In this document: positions 7,656-17,192 of the stretch, piece after piece
How the letters are laid out: every line of letters begins with the position of its first letter
Position numbering within the stretch: position 1 is the first letter of the stretch
Source of the DNA: an uncultured Bacteroidia bacterium
Lineage (GTDB): Bacteria > Bacteroidota > Bacteroidia > Bacteroidales > UBA932
Direction: 5' to 3'
DNA: 64,000 nt
Assembly: GCA_902785575.1 (NCBI GenBank)
Contig: CACZZF010000009.1
Span: 40,440-104,439, forward strand
Notes under the pieces: generated by a model
What the model was told of the DNA's origin: nothing
Database searches by the model: none
Seen by the model: the letters and a program-made list of their open reading frames with translations, nothing else
Made by a program: the position numbers and the translations under genes

Positions 7656-8888
7656 TCAAAGGTTTCCAATCCACTTAGCGATATCCTCCAAAGCCTCCGG
7701 GGAGAAGGTCTCCTCTATTTCCGGATACTCATTAACCTGGCCGGTCTGGCAGTGCTGGAAAAGGTGGTTGAGGCCGGGATAGACTTTAACCATAGTCTTT
7801 TTAGAGGCAAAACGTCCCTTGCGATTCTTTGGAAGATTGGCCTCAATCGATGGAATATTCACAGACGGTTCCACTTGAGTGTCACTGCCTCCATTCAAGA
7901 TCAGGGCAGGACAATAGACTTTCTGAATATCCGGAACCGGGTCGTAATCAATGAAATAATCAAACCAAGGATTGCCTTGGGCCTTTATCTGGGCACGTAT
8001 ATATTCCTTAGTCAGCCTCATGGTCATTCCAGCCTGCTTGAGGGCATTCATGTTCTGTAACAGGAGGATACTGTCACCTTGCACTCCAGGACCGGCTAGG
8101 CTCACAATGAAATCGGTCTTGCTCCTTGAAGCCAACATAAAGGCTATCTCTCCCCCTTCGCTATGCCCGATCAATCCGACTTTGCTGAAAAGGCCTCTGG
8201 ACCGGAGATAATCAAGTCCCGCCGAGGCATCCTCCATATTGTCAAGTGTCGTGGCGGTGTTAGGGTCTCCGGTAGAAGAACCGACACCGCGATCATCATA
8301 GCGCAAAGTCGCCACACCATTGCGAGCCAAATAATCAGCTATCACAAGGAATGGTTTGTGACTGTACAACTCCTCATCCCTATTCTCCGCCCCGCTGCCG
8401 GTGACCATAACCGCGACAGGCACCTTCTTACGGCCATTCCAGCCTTCAGGATATGTCAGGGTCCCGGCCAATGTGACGTCTCCATTGTTGAAAGAAACCT
8501 CCTCCGTCTGATATGGGAATGGCTCTACAGGTGTCTGAGGCCTGTTTCTTACAACCTCACCTAGAGTCAGGACAAGAGGCATTGACAGCCCACCCTGGGC
8601 AAAGCGCCCGACAATCTTTCCATCCCGGAGACGGCCGGAAAAGCTGATCCCCGCGGTCTTCTGGGTGACGGAAACAGAATCAGCTGACATATATACCAAT
8701 TCAGCAGGCAATCCCAAGGCTCCCTGATCCGGACTGTCCATCGTGCAGCCACCATCTTGGAAACGGAACACGATAGCCAGCTTTGTCACTCCCAGCTGAA
8801 GCTCACCTTTCCATGGCCCGCTTATCTGCTGGCCGCTCGCCAGAAAAGAGGTGACAAAAAGTCCAAAAACTATTAACAAACGTCGCAT
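7656..8888 (-). CDS. Exported alpha/beta hydrolase (esterase/peptidase-like)
   Basis: 410 residues from the ATG at 8888, which begins directly with a signal peptide (MRRLLIVFGLFVTSFLASGQ); an in-frame ATG at 8915 would only add nine polar residues. An N-terminal beta-rich domain (about 20-110) precedes the alpha/beta hydrolase fold. The nucleophile elbow is GHSEGG, the acid is in NGGSDTQVEP and the histidine in YPGLNHLF. The class includes acetyl- and short-chain esterases and S9-like peptidases. First gene of the minus-strand run ending with GDPD. Confidence 0.88.
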   Translation of the reverse strand: MRRLLIVFGLFVTSFLASGQQISGPWKGELQLGVTKLAIVFRFQDGGCTMDSPDQGALGLPAELVYMSADSVSVTQKTAGISFSGRLRDGKIVGRFAQGGLSMPLVLTLGEVVRNRPQTPVEPFPYQTEEVSFNNGDVTLAGTLTYPEGWNGRKKVPVAVMVTGSGAENRDEELYSHKPFLVIADYLARNGVATLRYDDRGVGSSTGDPNTATTLDNMEDASAGLDYLRSRGLFSKVGLIGHSEGGEIAFMLASRSKTDFIVSLAGPGVQGDSILLLQNMNALKQAGMTMRLTKEYIRAQIKAQGNPWFDYFIDYDPVPDIQKVYCPALILNGGSDTQVEPSVNIPSIEANLPKNRKGRFASKKTMVKVYPGLNHLFQHCQTGQVNEYPEIEETFSPEALEDIAKWIGNL

Positions 8889-8947
8889 CGACTCATTATT
8901 TATGATGATTTGCAATTTAGTGATTTTTCCGTTCGATTGGAATAATT

Positions 8948-8955
8948 TATATTCG
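8948..8955 (+). promoter_or_regulatory. -7 box directly before the FMN-binding gene
   Basis: TATATTCG ends five bases before the ATG at 8961, placing the expected transcript start at or next to the start codon. No convincing TTTG is seen at the -33 position. Confidence 0.5.
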
Positions 8956-8960
8956 CGGTC

Positions 8961-9368
8961 ATGAAGAAGATTTACCTTTCAGTGATAGCCGCGGTTGTGA
9001 CGGTTGTGTTTTGCGGATGGATGGCCACAGCCCAAGGACCTGTCAAGGATTCCTCAAAGACTGTCCAGGGTAACGGAACTGTTGTGATCAACACGACAAC
9101 CCTTTGCCCTAAAGTCAATGGTTTCATGGGTCCCACTCCCCTAGAGATAAGGATCCGGAAAGATACCATAATCGACATCATAGCCCTGCCAAACGAGGAA
9201 ACCCCTGGATATTTCTACGATGCGTCCAAGTTATTGAAGAAATGGATCGGTCTCACTCCGAAGAAAGGACTTGAATTGGAAGTTGACGCTGTCTCGGGAG
9301 CCACCTTCTCCTCGAATGCGTTGATAGTTAATATGCGGGCGGGATTGAAGCGGGCGTTACAAGACTAA
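8961..9368 (+). CDS. Exported FMN-binding domain protein
   Basis: 135 residues: signal peptide (about 1-26), then one FMN_bind domain. The motif DAVSGATFSSNA near the C terminus matches the (S/T)GAT(S/T) site where FMN is attached covalently to Thr in RnfG/NqrC and related extracytoplasmic flavoproteins. It likely carries electrons in the periplasm. It is followed after 19 bases by a flavoprotein gene. No ApbE flavin transferase is present in the window. Confidence 0.85.
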   Translation: MKKIYLSVIAAVVTVVFCGWMATAQGPVKDSSKTVQGNGTVVINTTTLCPKVNGFMGPTPLEIRIRKDTIIDIIALPNEETPGYFYDASKLLKKWIGLTPKKGLELEVDAVSGATFSSNALIVNMRAGLKRALQD

Positions 9369-9387
9369 TCCCCTGACCCACTGTCAG

Positions 9388-10572
9388 ATGAAAATAGCCA
9401 TCATAGGGGCCGGAGCGGCCGGATGCTTCTGTGCGATCGAACTCAAGCGGAGGCTTCCGGAAGCTATTGTCGATATTTATGAGGCCGGAAGCAAGCCTCT
9501 GGCCAAGGTGGCCATAACCGGTGGTGGCCGCTGCAATCTCACCAATTCATTCGAGAGTATTGACAACCTCAAGGACGCTTATCCCAGAGGTGACAAACTC
9601 TTGCGCAGGGTTTTCTCGACCTTTGACAACAGGGACACCTGGGAGTGGTTCGAGAACGAGGGCGTCAAGCTCGTCCTCCAGGACGATCACTGCGTTTTTC
9701 CCACCTCGCAGGACGCCATGCAGATCGTGAACCTGTTCTTGACAAGGATGAGACAACTGGGAGTTAATATTCTCACAAGACATAAAGTCGAAAGCGTCAA
9801 AGCTTTGATGGATGAATATGACTCCGTGGTCGTAACCACTGGAGGCTGTTCCCGACAGGATGAGTTCAAGATGTTCGAAGGCCTTGATCTTGAGCTGGTT
9901 CCACCCGTACCTTCGCTCTTCACATTCAATCTTCCCACAAGTCCCGTGAGGGATCTGATGGGAACGGTTGTCGAGGATGCCCAGGCCTCTCTCGCGGGGA
10001 CTAAATTCAAGGCCTCCGGCCCGCTGCTTATAACCCATTGGGGAATGAGCGGCCCGGCTATTCTCAAACTATCATCTTATGCGGCAAGGCACCTTGCCGA
10101 AGTACGGTACGATTCAACCTTGCTTGTGAACTGGTGTGGGGGCGATGATCTCGATTCAGTCCGGTCAGCACTCCAGAATAACGCGGTAAAGAATCCCCTC
10201 AAGCTGGTTGTCAATTCCCATCCTGAGTATATTCCTTCAAGGCTTTGGACATATCTTGTCACAAAGAGCAAGATCCGGGAAGACGCCCGTTGGGCTGAGA
10301 TTGGCCCGAAGGGGCTCAACCGTCTGGCCGAGACCTTGTCCAACGATTCCTACCACATCAAGGGACAGAGCCGTTTTAAGGAGGAATTTGTCACTTGTGG
10401 AGGTGTCTCCCTCACAAACATAAACAATAAAACCCTGGAGTGCGTTAAGCATCCAGGGCTCTATTTCGCCGGAGAAGTTCTTGATGTTGACGGAATTACC
10501 GGAGGATTCAACCTTCAGGCCGCCTGGTCAACAGGCTTTCTCGCGGCTTTGAGTATTTCATCAAATCACTGA
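9388..10572 (+). CDS. NAD(P)/FAD-dependent oxidoreductase, HI0933/BaiN-like
   Basis: 394 residues. The Rossmann FAD motif GAGAAGCFCAIELKRR starts at residue 7, GGGRCNLTN follows at about 49 and the C-terminal FAD-binding GEVLDVDGITGGFN closes the fold; all are signatures of the HI0933/YhiN/BaiN flavoprotein family. Members are cytosolic and mostly of unknown physiological substrate. The gene probably shares a transcript with the FMN-binding protein. Its stop abuts the convergent SusD gene end. Confidence 0.9.
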   Translation: MKIAIIGAGAAGCFCAIELKRRLPEAIVDIYEAGSKPLAKVAITGGGRCNLTNSFESIDNLKDAYPRGDKLLRRVFSTFDNRDTWEWFENEGVKLVLQDDHCVFPTSQDAMQIVNLFLTRMRQLGVNILTRHKVESVKALMDEYDSVVVTTGGCSRQDEFKMFEGLDLELVPPVPSLFTFNLPTSPVRDLMGTVVEDAQASLAGTKFKASGPLLITHWGMSGPAILKLSSYAARHLAEVRYDSTLLVNWCGGDDLDSVRSALQNNAVKNPLKLVVNSHPEYIPSRLWTYLVTKSKIREDARWAEIGPKGLNRLAETLSNDSYHIKGQSRFKEEFVTCGGVSLTNINNKTLECVKHPGLYFAGEVLDVDGITGGFNLQAAWSTGFLAALSISSNH

Positions 10573-12228
10573 TTACTGTCCCTTCATCGGGTTCTGGTCA
10601 GCCGCGGTGACAGCCTCATTGTTGGCTATCTCCATCTGAGGAATCTGGCAGAGGAAACGGTAGTCATTTGACGGGATGGTTCCCTGAGGCTGGGTGTCGG
10701 CACCATTGTAGCCATCAAGCTCTGTCAAGCCCCAAGGGAAGTGACCGGCATAATTGTTAGCAGCGCTCGCGCCGTAACGGACAAGAGGCTTCTGGAGACG
10801 GAGCAGGTCATAAGAACCTACAACACCCTCACCAAGGAGTTCCTTGCGGCGCTCAACATAGATAGCCTCGAGAAGGTCATTTCCAGAAGCTTTGGTAGGC
10901 TCCTTGACCTCACGGGCTGTCTGGAGCCTATTGAGGAGTTCCTGGGCATTGCCGAGTCCGGTCTCATGGGCGGCGGCCTCAGCCATGATGAGCAGCATCT
11001 CGGAACCACGCATCATAGGTACGGAAATACCATAGCAGTGGTTACCATTTGTGTGAGCCTCGTATGTGCCGTCACCATATGATTTGAGCTTATTGTAAGC
11101 CCACTTGGCGTTGACACGGTCGTGGAGAGCGTTGGCTGAACGATGCCAGAACATCACGTTGATCTCATCCTCATCGGTAACGCCTTCTGTCTTATCGCAC
11201 TTGGTGCCACGGTAATCAGTGTCATCAAACAGGTCGACATAGCTTTGGTCCACGAAGATGTCGAGGAAGTGATACATAGGACCGTCATTCAGTCCCTCAC
11301 CGTAGCTGGGATCGAAATTGAACCAGTTGTTGAACACGGTGTTGGAGCTGACGTTGGTCAGGTTGGTGTACTTGACACCCCAGACCAACTCGGAGCAACC
11401 ATCTTCCATCAAGTGATCCATACCGCTGCACCACTGCTCCTTGCTCATAAGAGTGCCGTACTTGTCGTAGACCTTCTTGGCCTCGGCGAAAGCACCGCTC
11501 CAGTTGCCCATAACCTGATAGACACGGGCGAGCATACCAGCGGCCACGGAAGCGTCAATCTCCCATTTCTCAGCGCGGTTGAAACCGGCGAGCTTGGCCT
11601 CAGCATCCTGAAGGTCGGCAACGATTTGATCGTAGCACTGCCCGACAGTGGAGAAGCCCAAGTTAGGATCATCGTCCGGATGCAAACGGAGGATAACTCC
11701 CCTCTTATCCTTGGCTATGGCATAGGTCTGCTGGTAGTTCATAATAAGATGGAAGTATGCGAATCCACGCATAGCCTTGGCCTGACCGACCAAAGCGTTC
11801 TTCTCAGCATCAGTACCGGAAGCCTCCGGAGCGGCGTCAATAATGATGTTGGCCATATTGATGATGTTATACATCTTAGACCAAATGTTGCTGGCGCCAC
11901 TGGCGGCCTCCCTTCTTGAAGGTTTGAACTCGTAGATGGGCTCCGGAGAGGCACCATACCACTCGTTGACGGTGACATCAGATCCCATCATATCGTAATA
12001 CATAAGGAAACCGCTGACACCCTGATAGCTAGCGCCGGTCTGGCTTTCACCCGCACCCATAAGGAAAGCCTTGTAGGCGGCGGTCAGAACCTGGTTCAAA
12101 CCCGCGGCGCTGGTAGTGAATGTGCTGGAGTCGACTTTCGTGGCGTCGTGAGTTGTCAGCTGCTTGTCGCAACCGCAGATTATGGCACCGAAGACGACTA
12201 AAACGATGGAAATAAATATCTTTTTCAT
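10573..12228 (-). CDS. SusD/RagB-family nutrient-binding outer-membrane lipoprotein
   Basis: 551 residues from the ATG at 12228, chosen because it begins a lipoprotein signal with Cys 20 (IICGC) and has a strong AAGGAG ribosome site just upstream. SusD features include N-terminal AAYKAFLMGAGESQ, QAKAMRGFAYFHL in the TPR-like region, MLLIMAEAAAHETG and RRKELLGEG near the C terminus, and a final region typical of the family. It caps the TonB-dependent partner encoded 19 bases upstream and binds the oligosaccharide. The glycan is not predictable. Confidence 0.96.
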   Translation of the reverse strand: MKKIFISIVLVVFGAIICGCDKQLTTHDATKVDSSTFTTSAAGLNQVLTAAYKAFLMGAGESQTGASYQGVSGFLMYYDMMGSDVTVNEWYGASPEPIYEFKPSRREAASGASNIWSKMYNIINMANIIIDAAPEASGTDAEKNALVGQAKAMRGFAYFHLIMNYQQTYAIAKDKRGVILRLHPDDDPNLGFSTVGQCYDQIVADLQDAEAKLAGFNRAEKWEIDASVAAGMLARVYQVMGNWSGAFAEAKKVYDKYGTLMSKEQWCSGMDHLMEDGCSELVWGVKYTNLTNVSSNTVFNNWFNFDPSYGEGLNDGPMYHFLDIFVDQSYVDLFDDTDYRGTKCDKTEGVTDEDEINVMFWHRSANALHDRVNAKWAYNKLKSYGDGTYEAHTNGNHCYGISVPMMRGSEMLLIMAEAAAHETGLGNAQELLNRLQTAREVKEPTKASGNDLLEAIYVERRKELLGEGVVGSYDLLRLQKPLVRYGASAANNYAGHFPWGLTELDGYNGADTQPQGTIPSNDYRFLCQIPQMEIANNEAVTAADQNPMKGQ

Positions 12229-12247
12229 AATATCTGTCTCCTTAAAA

Positions 12248-15200
12248 TTAGAATGTGATCTGAACGCCACCCATATAAACTCTTCTGGAGCTCTGGACAC
12301 CGTTGTCGGTGATGGCGTTACCGTTGTAGTTATTACCGAGGATACCAGTCTCAGGATCGACGTGACGCTTTGCGGCGGCACCGAAGGTCAAGAGGTTGTC
12401 ACCGGAGACATAGAAGCGGACATTGGAGATGTTAACCTTCTGGAGAAGGGACTTGGGCAGAGAATAACCGAGAGCGGCGTTACGCAGACGGACATAGTCA
12501 TTGTCCAGGAGTAAGAATGTGGAATTCTTTCTGTTATCTCCAGCTTTCTCATTGCTCCAACGAGGATACTTGGCGTTGTCGCCAGGCTTCATCCAAGAGT
12601 AAGGGGCTACGACATCCTCCATCAAACCGACACCGGTACGCATCGTACCAGCCTCGCAGAAGATGTAGTCAAACAGTTTGGCACCGAAGGAGCCGTACCA
12701 CATGAATGAGAAGTCGAAGTTGCCCAACTTGAAGCTGTTGGTGATTGAGCCGAATGCCTTAGGAATGGCGGTACCGCTCCACTCATAATCATCAGTCGTG
12801 ACATCAGAGTAGTTGGAGGTTATCGTACCGTTCTTCAACTTATAGGTAAGGAGACCGGTCTGAGGATCAACTCCAGCGAACTGAGGCATGTAGAACTCAT
12901 AGAGAGAGTGGCCTTCCTCAAGACGATAGGAAGCGACACGGTTGTTGTATGTGTAAGCGCCGCTAGGCAGGTAGGTCAACTCATTCTTGAGAGTGGAGAA
13001 GTTAGCGTCAATATTCCAAACAAAGTTGCTGGTCATCACAGGGGTCACACCCAATGTGAGCTCGATACCGGAGTTCTTGACGTTTCCGAGGTTGGTGTTG
13101 TAACCAGTGGCATCACCGACCTGGGCGGAGATAGGAAGCTCAAGGTAGTAGAGCAAGTCCTTGGATCCCCTGATATAGTACTCGACAGTACCGGTCAAGC
13201 GGTTGCGGAGGAGGCTGAAATCAACACCCACGTTGAACTGCTGGTTCTTCTCCCACTTAAGCTCAGGAGTAGCGACAGTGGACGGTTTGTAACCAGCGGA
13301 ACCATAAAGGTTGTCAGACGAATAGTAAGACTGGTACGCGTAGTTGATCAATCCGCCAGGAGCTCCACTGGATGAGCTGCGGGAATACAGACGGTCGTTA
13401 CCGGAAGTACCGTAACTGGAACGGATCACGAGGTTGTCAATCCAGGACACATCCTTGATGAAAGGCTCATTGCTGGCCCTCCAGGAAGCACCGACCGACC
13501 AGAAGTTACCCCAGCGGCTCTGAGGAGAGAACCTGGAGGAACCGTCACGACGGAAGGAAGCTGAAAGGAAGTACTTGTTGTTGAAGTTGTAATCAACCTT
13601 TCCGAGGAAGGAAAGGAGGGCATACTTGGAGAAATCAGAGTCAGCGCCCCAGTTCTCGGTAGTGGAGGCAAGCTCCATCTGGCCGACTGACATTATACCG
13701 GCACCGTAAGCGTAGTTGTAATAAGAGTCGTACTGGTAGAACTCGTGACCGACCATAACGTTCACGTTGTGATCGCCGAAGCTCTTGTCCCAAGTCAAAA
13801 TGTTGTTCCAAGTCGAGGACATCAAGTGGTCAGTCTGCCTCTCAGCATCTCCACCGGTGGTCTTGACAGTGACACCATACGGAGGGATCTGGTCGGGATC
13901 GTGAACCGCGGAACCATAATAGAATCTCTCGGAGTTGTTGTTGTCAAGGCTGATGGAAGTACGGAAGTTGAATCCGGCGGGCAGCTTGAAGTTGGCGAAA
14001 TACTTGGCGGAAATCGTCGTGTAAGCGCGGCTGGTGAAGGACTCGTCGTTGTAGTTGTCCCAGTAGTCGCCACGGGTTACGGCAGGCATTCCGAAGTAGT
14101 TGGCGTTATGGTGAGCCCAGTCATACATTCTCTCACCGGTCTTGGCTGAATACACCCAGTCGGTGTTGTCGTCATTACGCAGCCAAACGGAGTTGAGGGA
14201 AGTATGGAAGTTCAACATACGGTTGTAACCCAAGTAGTTCTGACGGGCGTAGCTGTAAGCGAGGCTTCCACCCATCGAAAGCCACTTGTTGATCTCACTC
14301 TCGACTGAAGAACGGAAAGAGTAACGTTTGTAGTAGTCCCTGTTGGCGTAGCCGTTGTCATCAAGATATCCGGCGGAGATGAAATAGTTTGTCTTGCCAT
14401 TGGCGGACATTCCACTGACATCCAAGCCGATGTCCTGACGGAGCTTGTAGGAGAACACGATATCGTTCCACTCCCAGTCAGACTCATCCCAGATATATTT
14501 AAGGTTGGGATTGATGTAGCCGTTACCATTACCGTCGTGGAGAACGAACTGGTCGGCGCTTCCGGGCCACTGGAACGGGGTGACGTACCAAGTCTGGCCG
14601 GCGGAGTTGACCGAAGGGTTGACGCTTAGCGAGACGGCATTGGCGGAAGCATAGTCGCCAGCGGTCTTGGGATCAGCGCCATGGAGATAGACCTGGTCGT
14701 TGTAGAGAGCCTTCCAGTTGTTGTAGAGTTGCTCCTTAGGATCAGCCTTCTTCATCCACGGAACGGCGGCGTCGGATGTACCCCAAGCTGCGCGGAAGTT
14801 CACGGTAGGCTTACCGGTCTTTCCTTTCTTGGTGGTGATCACGACAACACCGTTAGCGGCGCGGGATCCGTAAAGTGAGGAAGCCGCGGCATCCTTCAGG
14901 ACGGTCATTGACTCGATATCCGAAGGGTTGATCGAGTTCAAGGATCCATCGTAGGGCATTCCATCAACGACATACAGAGGGGTGGTGATACCGGACATGG
15001 CGGAGATACCACGGATCTGGATACGAGGATTACCACCAGGGTTACCCTCATTATTCACAATCTGAACACCTGCTGACATACCCTGCATGGCCTCCAGGAA
15101 ACCGGTACCGGAAATTTTCTCGAGCTGCTCGGACTTGACCACAGAGGCGGATCCGGTAAAGCTCGATTTTTTCGAGGTACCGTAAGCGACGAAGAGAACC

Positions 15201-15541
15201 TCGTCGAGGAGTTGAGTGTCGTCAAGAACAACATTCAAGGTTGTTTGACCGGTGTAGGGAATCTCCTGCGACTCATAGCCCACAAACGAGACCACGATCA
15301 CATCACCAGTCTTCACACCTGAGAGGGTAAACTTACCGTCAGCATCAGTGACAGCACCGTTCGTTGTCCCCTTGATCGTGACATAGGCCGCTTGGACAGG
15401 GCCCATTTTGTCAGAGACAACACCAGTGACAGTCTTGTTCTGCTGTTCGGAAGTTGATGCCTGAACTTTGGCCGCCTGGGACTCGATGGAGCCACATAGA
15501 AGCGCTATCACGCATCCGGCCAACCATAATTTCTTACTCAT
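12248..15541 (-). CDS. SusC/RagA-family TonB-linked outer-membrane transporter
   Basis: 1097 residues from the ATG at 15541, which opens with a signal peptide; an upstream in-frame start adds a non-signal extension. Order: signal peptide, CarboxypepD_reg-like domain (VTGVVSDKMGPVQAAY, about 40-120), a VAYGTSKKSSFTG linker, plug domain with IQIRG, PLYVVDGMPYDG and LKDAAASSLYGSRAANGVVVITT, then a 22-strand barrel ending in an aromatic residue (QITF). It imports glycans across the outer membrane with the SusD partner. No dedicated glycoside hydrolase or SusR/ECF regulator lies beside it, so this is a minimal locus. Confidence 0.96.
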   Translation of the reverse strand: MSKKLWLAGCVIALLCGSIESQAAKVQASTSEQQNKTVTGVVSDKMGPVQAAYVTIKGTTNGAVTDADGKFTLSGVKTGDVIVVSFVGYESQEIPYTGQTTLNVVLDDTQLLDEVLFVAYGTSKKSSFTGSASVVKSEQLEKISGTGFLEAMQGMSAGVQIVNNEGNPGGNPRIQIRGISAMSGITTPLYVVDGMPYDGSLNSINPSDIESMTVLKDAAASSLYGSRAANGVVVITTKKGKTGKPTVNFRAAWGTSDAAVPWMKKADPKEQLYNNWKALYNDQVYLHGADPKTAGDYASANAVSLSVNPSVNSAGQTWYVTPFQWPGSADQFVLHDGNGNGYINPNLKYIWDESDWEWNDIVFSYKLRQDIGLDVSGMSANGKTNYFISAGYLDDNGYANRDYYKRYSFRSSVESEINKWLSMGGSLAYSYARQNYLGYNRMLNFHTSLNSVWLRNDDNTDWVYSAKTGERMYDWAHHNANYFGMPAVTRGDYWDNYNDESFTSRAYTTISAKYFANFKLPAGFNFRTSISLDNNNSERFYYGSAVHDPDQIPPYGVTVKTTGGDAERQTDHLMSSTWNNILTWDKSFGDHNVNVMVGHEFYQYDSYYNYAYGAGIMSVGQMELASTTENWGADSDFSKYALLSFLGKVDYNFNNKYFLSASFRRDGSSRFSPQSRWGNFWSVGASWRASNEPFIKDVSWIDNLVIRSSYGTSGNDRLYSRSSSSGAPGGLINYAYQSYYSSDNLYGSAGYKPSTVATPELKWEKNQQFNVGVDFSLLRNRLTGTVEYYIRGSKDLLYYLELPISAQVGDATGYNTNLGNVKNSGIELTLGVTPVMTSNFVWNIDANFSTLKNELTYLPSGAYTYNNRVASYRLEEGHSLYEFYMPQFAGVDPQTGLLTYKLKNGTITSNYSDVTTDDYEWSGTAIPKAFGSITNSFKLGNFDFSFMWYGSFGAKLFDYIFCEAGTMRTGVGLMEDVVAPYSWMKPGDNAKYPRWSNEKAGDNRKNSTFLLLDNDYVRLRNAALGYSLPKSLLQKVNISNVRFYVSGDNLLTFGAAAKRHVDPETGILGNNYNGNAITDNGVQSSRRVYMGGVQITF

Positions 15542-15737
15542 AGCATTAACTGTTAAAACAAAAGATATAAAGTGGTTATAAAAGTAGTGTCGATTAATAT
15601 ATACCCGAATCCAACTTACAAATCGCATTATAGTCTTACAAATTTAAACATTTTATTGTCTTTCTCAATAAAAATCTGCGGAAAACGCGCTTCAAATGCG
15701 GATATTGTCCATTGTATTAATAAAAGTAGAAAATACC

Positions 15738-15745
15738 TATCTTCG
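15738..15745 (+). promoter_or_regulatory. -7 box of the MATE gene
   Basis: TATCTTCG, 18 bases before the ATG at 15764. It matches the TAnnTTCG variant seen before other genes in this window. Confidence 0.5.
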
Positions 15746-15763
15746 CGTAACACTTCAGGGAAA

Positions 15764-17176
15764 ATGGCGAGAGGACAGAAAGACATACTTTTAGGAATGA
15801 TCCGGGAAGGACAGCGTATGTCGCTCGGCCAGCAGGTCCGTCTCGCCTTGATGCTGAGCCTTCCCGCTATCTTGGCCCAGATGTCCTCGATGCTGATGCA
15901 GTACATCGACACCGGCATGGTGGGGCGATTGGGAGCCAATCCTTCCGCCTCGATAGGACTGATTTCAACCAGCACATGGATTCTCGGCGGCTTTACCGCG
16001 GGAGCTTGCTCAGGGTTCTCAGTACAGATAGCCCACTTATGCGGGGCGAAAGACTTCAAAGGAGCCAGGAAAATACTCCGAGAAGGACTCACTTCCGTGT
16101 TGATACTCAGCTTCTTCCTTGCCGCGATTGGTATAGCTCTCAGCTCTCCCCTGCCCGGATGGCTGGGCGGAACCCCCGAGATAATCACTGACGCGTCCAA
16201 GTATTTCCTGATATATTCAGCGTTCATCCCTGTCGGAGCGGTCGGTTGGGCCGCAAGCGCCATGCTCCAGGCCAGCGGCAACATGAAAGTGCCGAGCATC
16301 ATGTATACGGCCATGTGCGCCTTGGATGTGATATTCAACTACATATTCATTTTCAAATGCGGCATGGGTGTGACTGGAGCCGCCCTTGGTACCGGACTCT
16401 CTGAACTGGTCACCTCCGCATTCGCGGTATGGTATGTTCTCTGGAGATCAAAGGAACTTAACATCAAGGGAGAAAAGGAATCTTTCGTGCCAAAACGGAG
16501 GACTTTAGACAACGCCTGGGGCATCACCGCGCCGATGTGGCTTCAAAACGTTATTATGCGAGGAGCCTACGTGATGAGCACAATTATTGTAGCTCCACTT
16601 GGGGCCATCGCTATAGCCGCCAATGCGTTCGCCATCACAGCCGAGAGCTTCTGCTACATGCCTTCCTATGGAATCGAGGAGGCCTCGACGACGCTTATTG
16701 GTCAAAGCATTGGAGCCGGACGGAAAGAAGTCGCGAAACGCTTTTCCCGGATCACAATGACAATGGGAGCCGTGATTCAGACCTTCCTCGGGATCTTGAT
16801 GTTCATCTTCTCGCGGCAATTGATGGGGCTGCTGAGTGTCGATCCGGGTGTGGTTGAGCTAGGAGCTAAGGTTCTGAGGATAGAGGCGTTCGCGGAGACG
16901 ATGTACGCTATTTCAATAGTAGGATACGGTTGTTGCGTGGGAGCCGGCGACACACTGATGCCAAGCCTCATGAACTTCTGCAGCATGTGGATAGTGAGAA
17001 TCGGTCTCGCCGCCATCCTGACTCCGAAGATGGGCCTGCAAGGTTACTGGATAGCGATGTGCGTTGAGCTGAATATCAGGGGCATCCTCTTCCTTTGGAG
17101 GCTCAAGGGCGACAAATGGATGAAGCACAAGGTTGTGGACCGGGAGCATGAGGATCTTGAATACGCTGAGATATAA
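15764..17176 (+). CDS. MATE-family multidrug/cation antiporter
   Basis: 470 residues from the ATG at 15764, which follows a -7-type box; the frame extends upstream but without coding character. Twelve hydrophobic segments in two repeats are visible, with family motifs such as QYIDTGMVGRLG after the first helix and VSTIIVAPLGAIAIAANA at the start of the second half. It would export drugs or metabolites in exchange for sodium or protons. The following gene starts 17 bases later. Confidence 0.92.
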   Translation: MARGQKDILLGMIREGQRMSLGQQVRLALMLSLPAILAQMSSMLMQYIDTGMVGRLGANPSASIGLISTSTWILGGFTAGACSGFSVQIAHLCGAKDFKGARKILREGLTSVLILSFFLAAIGIALSSPLPGWLGGTPEIITDASKYFLIYSAFIPVGAVGWAASAMLQASGNMKVPSIMYTAMCALDVIFNYIFIFKCGMGVTGAALGTGLSELVTSAFAVWYVLWRSKELNIKGEKESFVPKRRTLDNAWGITAPMWLQNVIMRGAYVMSTIIVAPLGAIAIAANAFAITAESFCYMPSYGIEEASTTLIGQSIGAGRKEVAKRFSRITMTMGAVIQTFLGILMFIFSRQLMGLLSVDPGVVELGAKVLRIEAFAETMYAISIVGYGCCVGAGDTLMPSLMNFCSMWIVRIGLAAILTPKMGLQGYWIAMCVELNIRGILFLWRLKGDKWMKHKVVDREHEDLEYAEI

Positions 17177-17192
17177 TGATCTTAATAAATAT

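Noticed and set aside
11143..11919. A 258-codon open frame on the plus strand opposite the SusD gene.
   Set aside because: It is antisense to a well-supported SusD gene, has no recognisable domain or ribosome site, and arises from codon bias of the real gene. Similar long antisense frames opposite other genes (for example 40-657, 2684-3265, 28533-29135) were rejected for the same reason.
15542..15628. An upstream in-frame start for the SusC gene (also for SusD at 12381, MATE at 15572, pdxA at 52498, rmlB at 51321).
   Set aside because: The extensions lack coding character, hide signal peptides or cross neighbouring genes, and normal family starts lie downstream.
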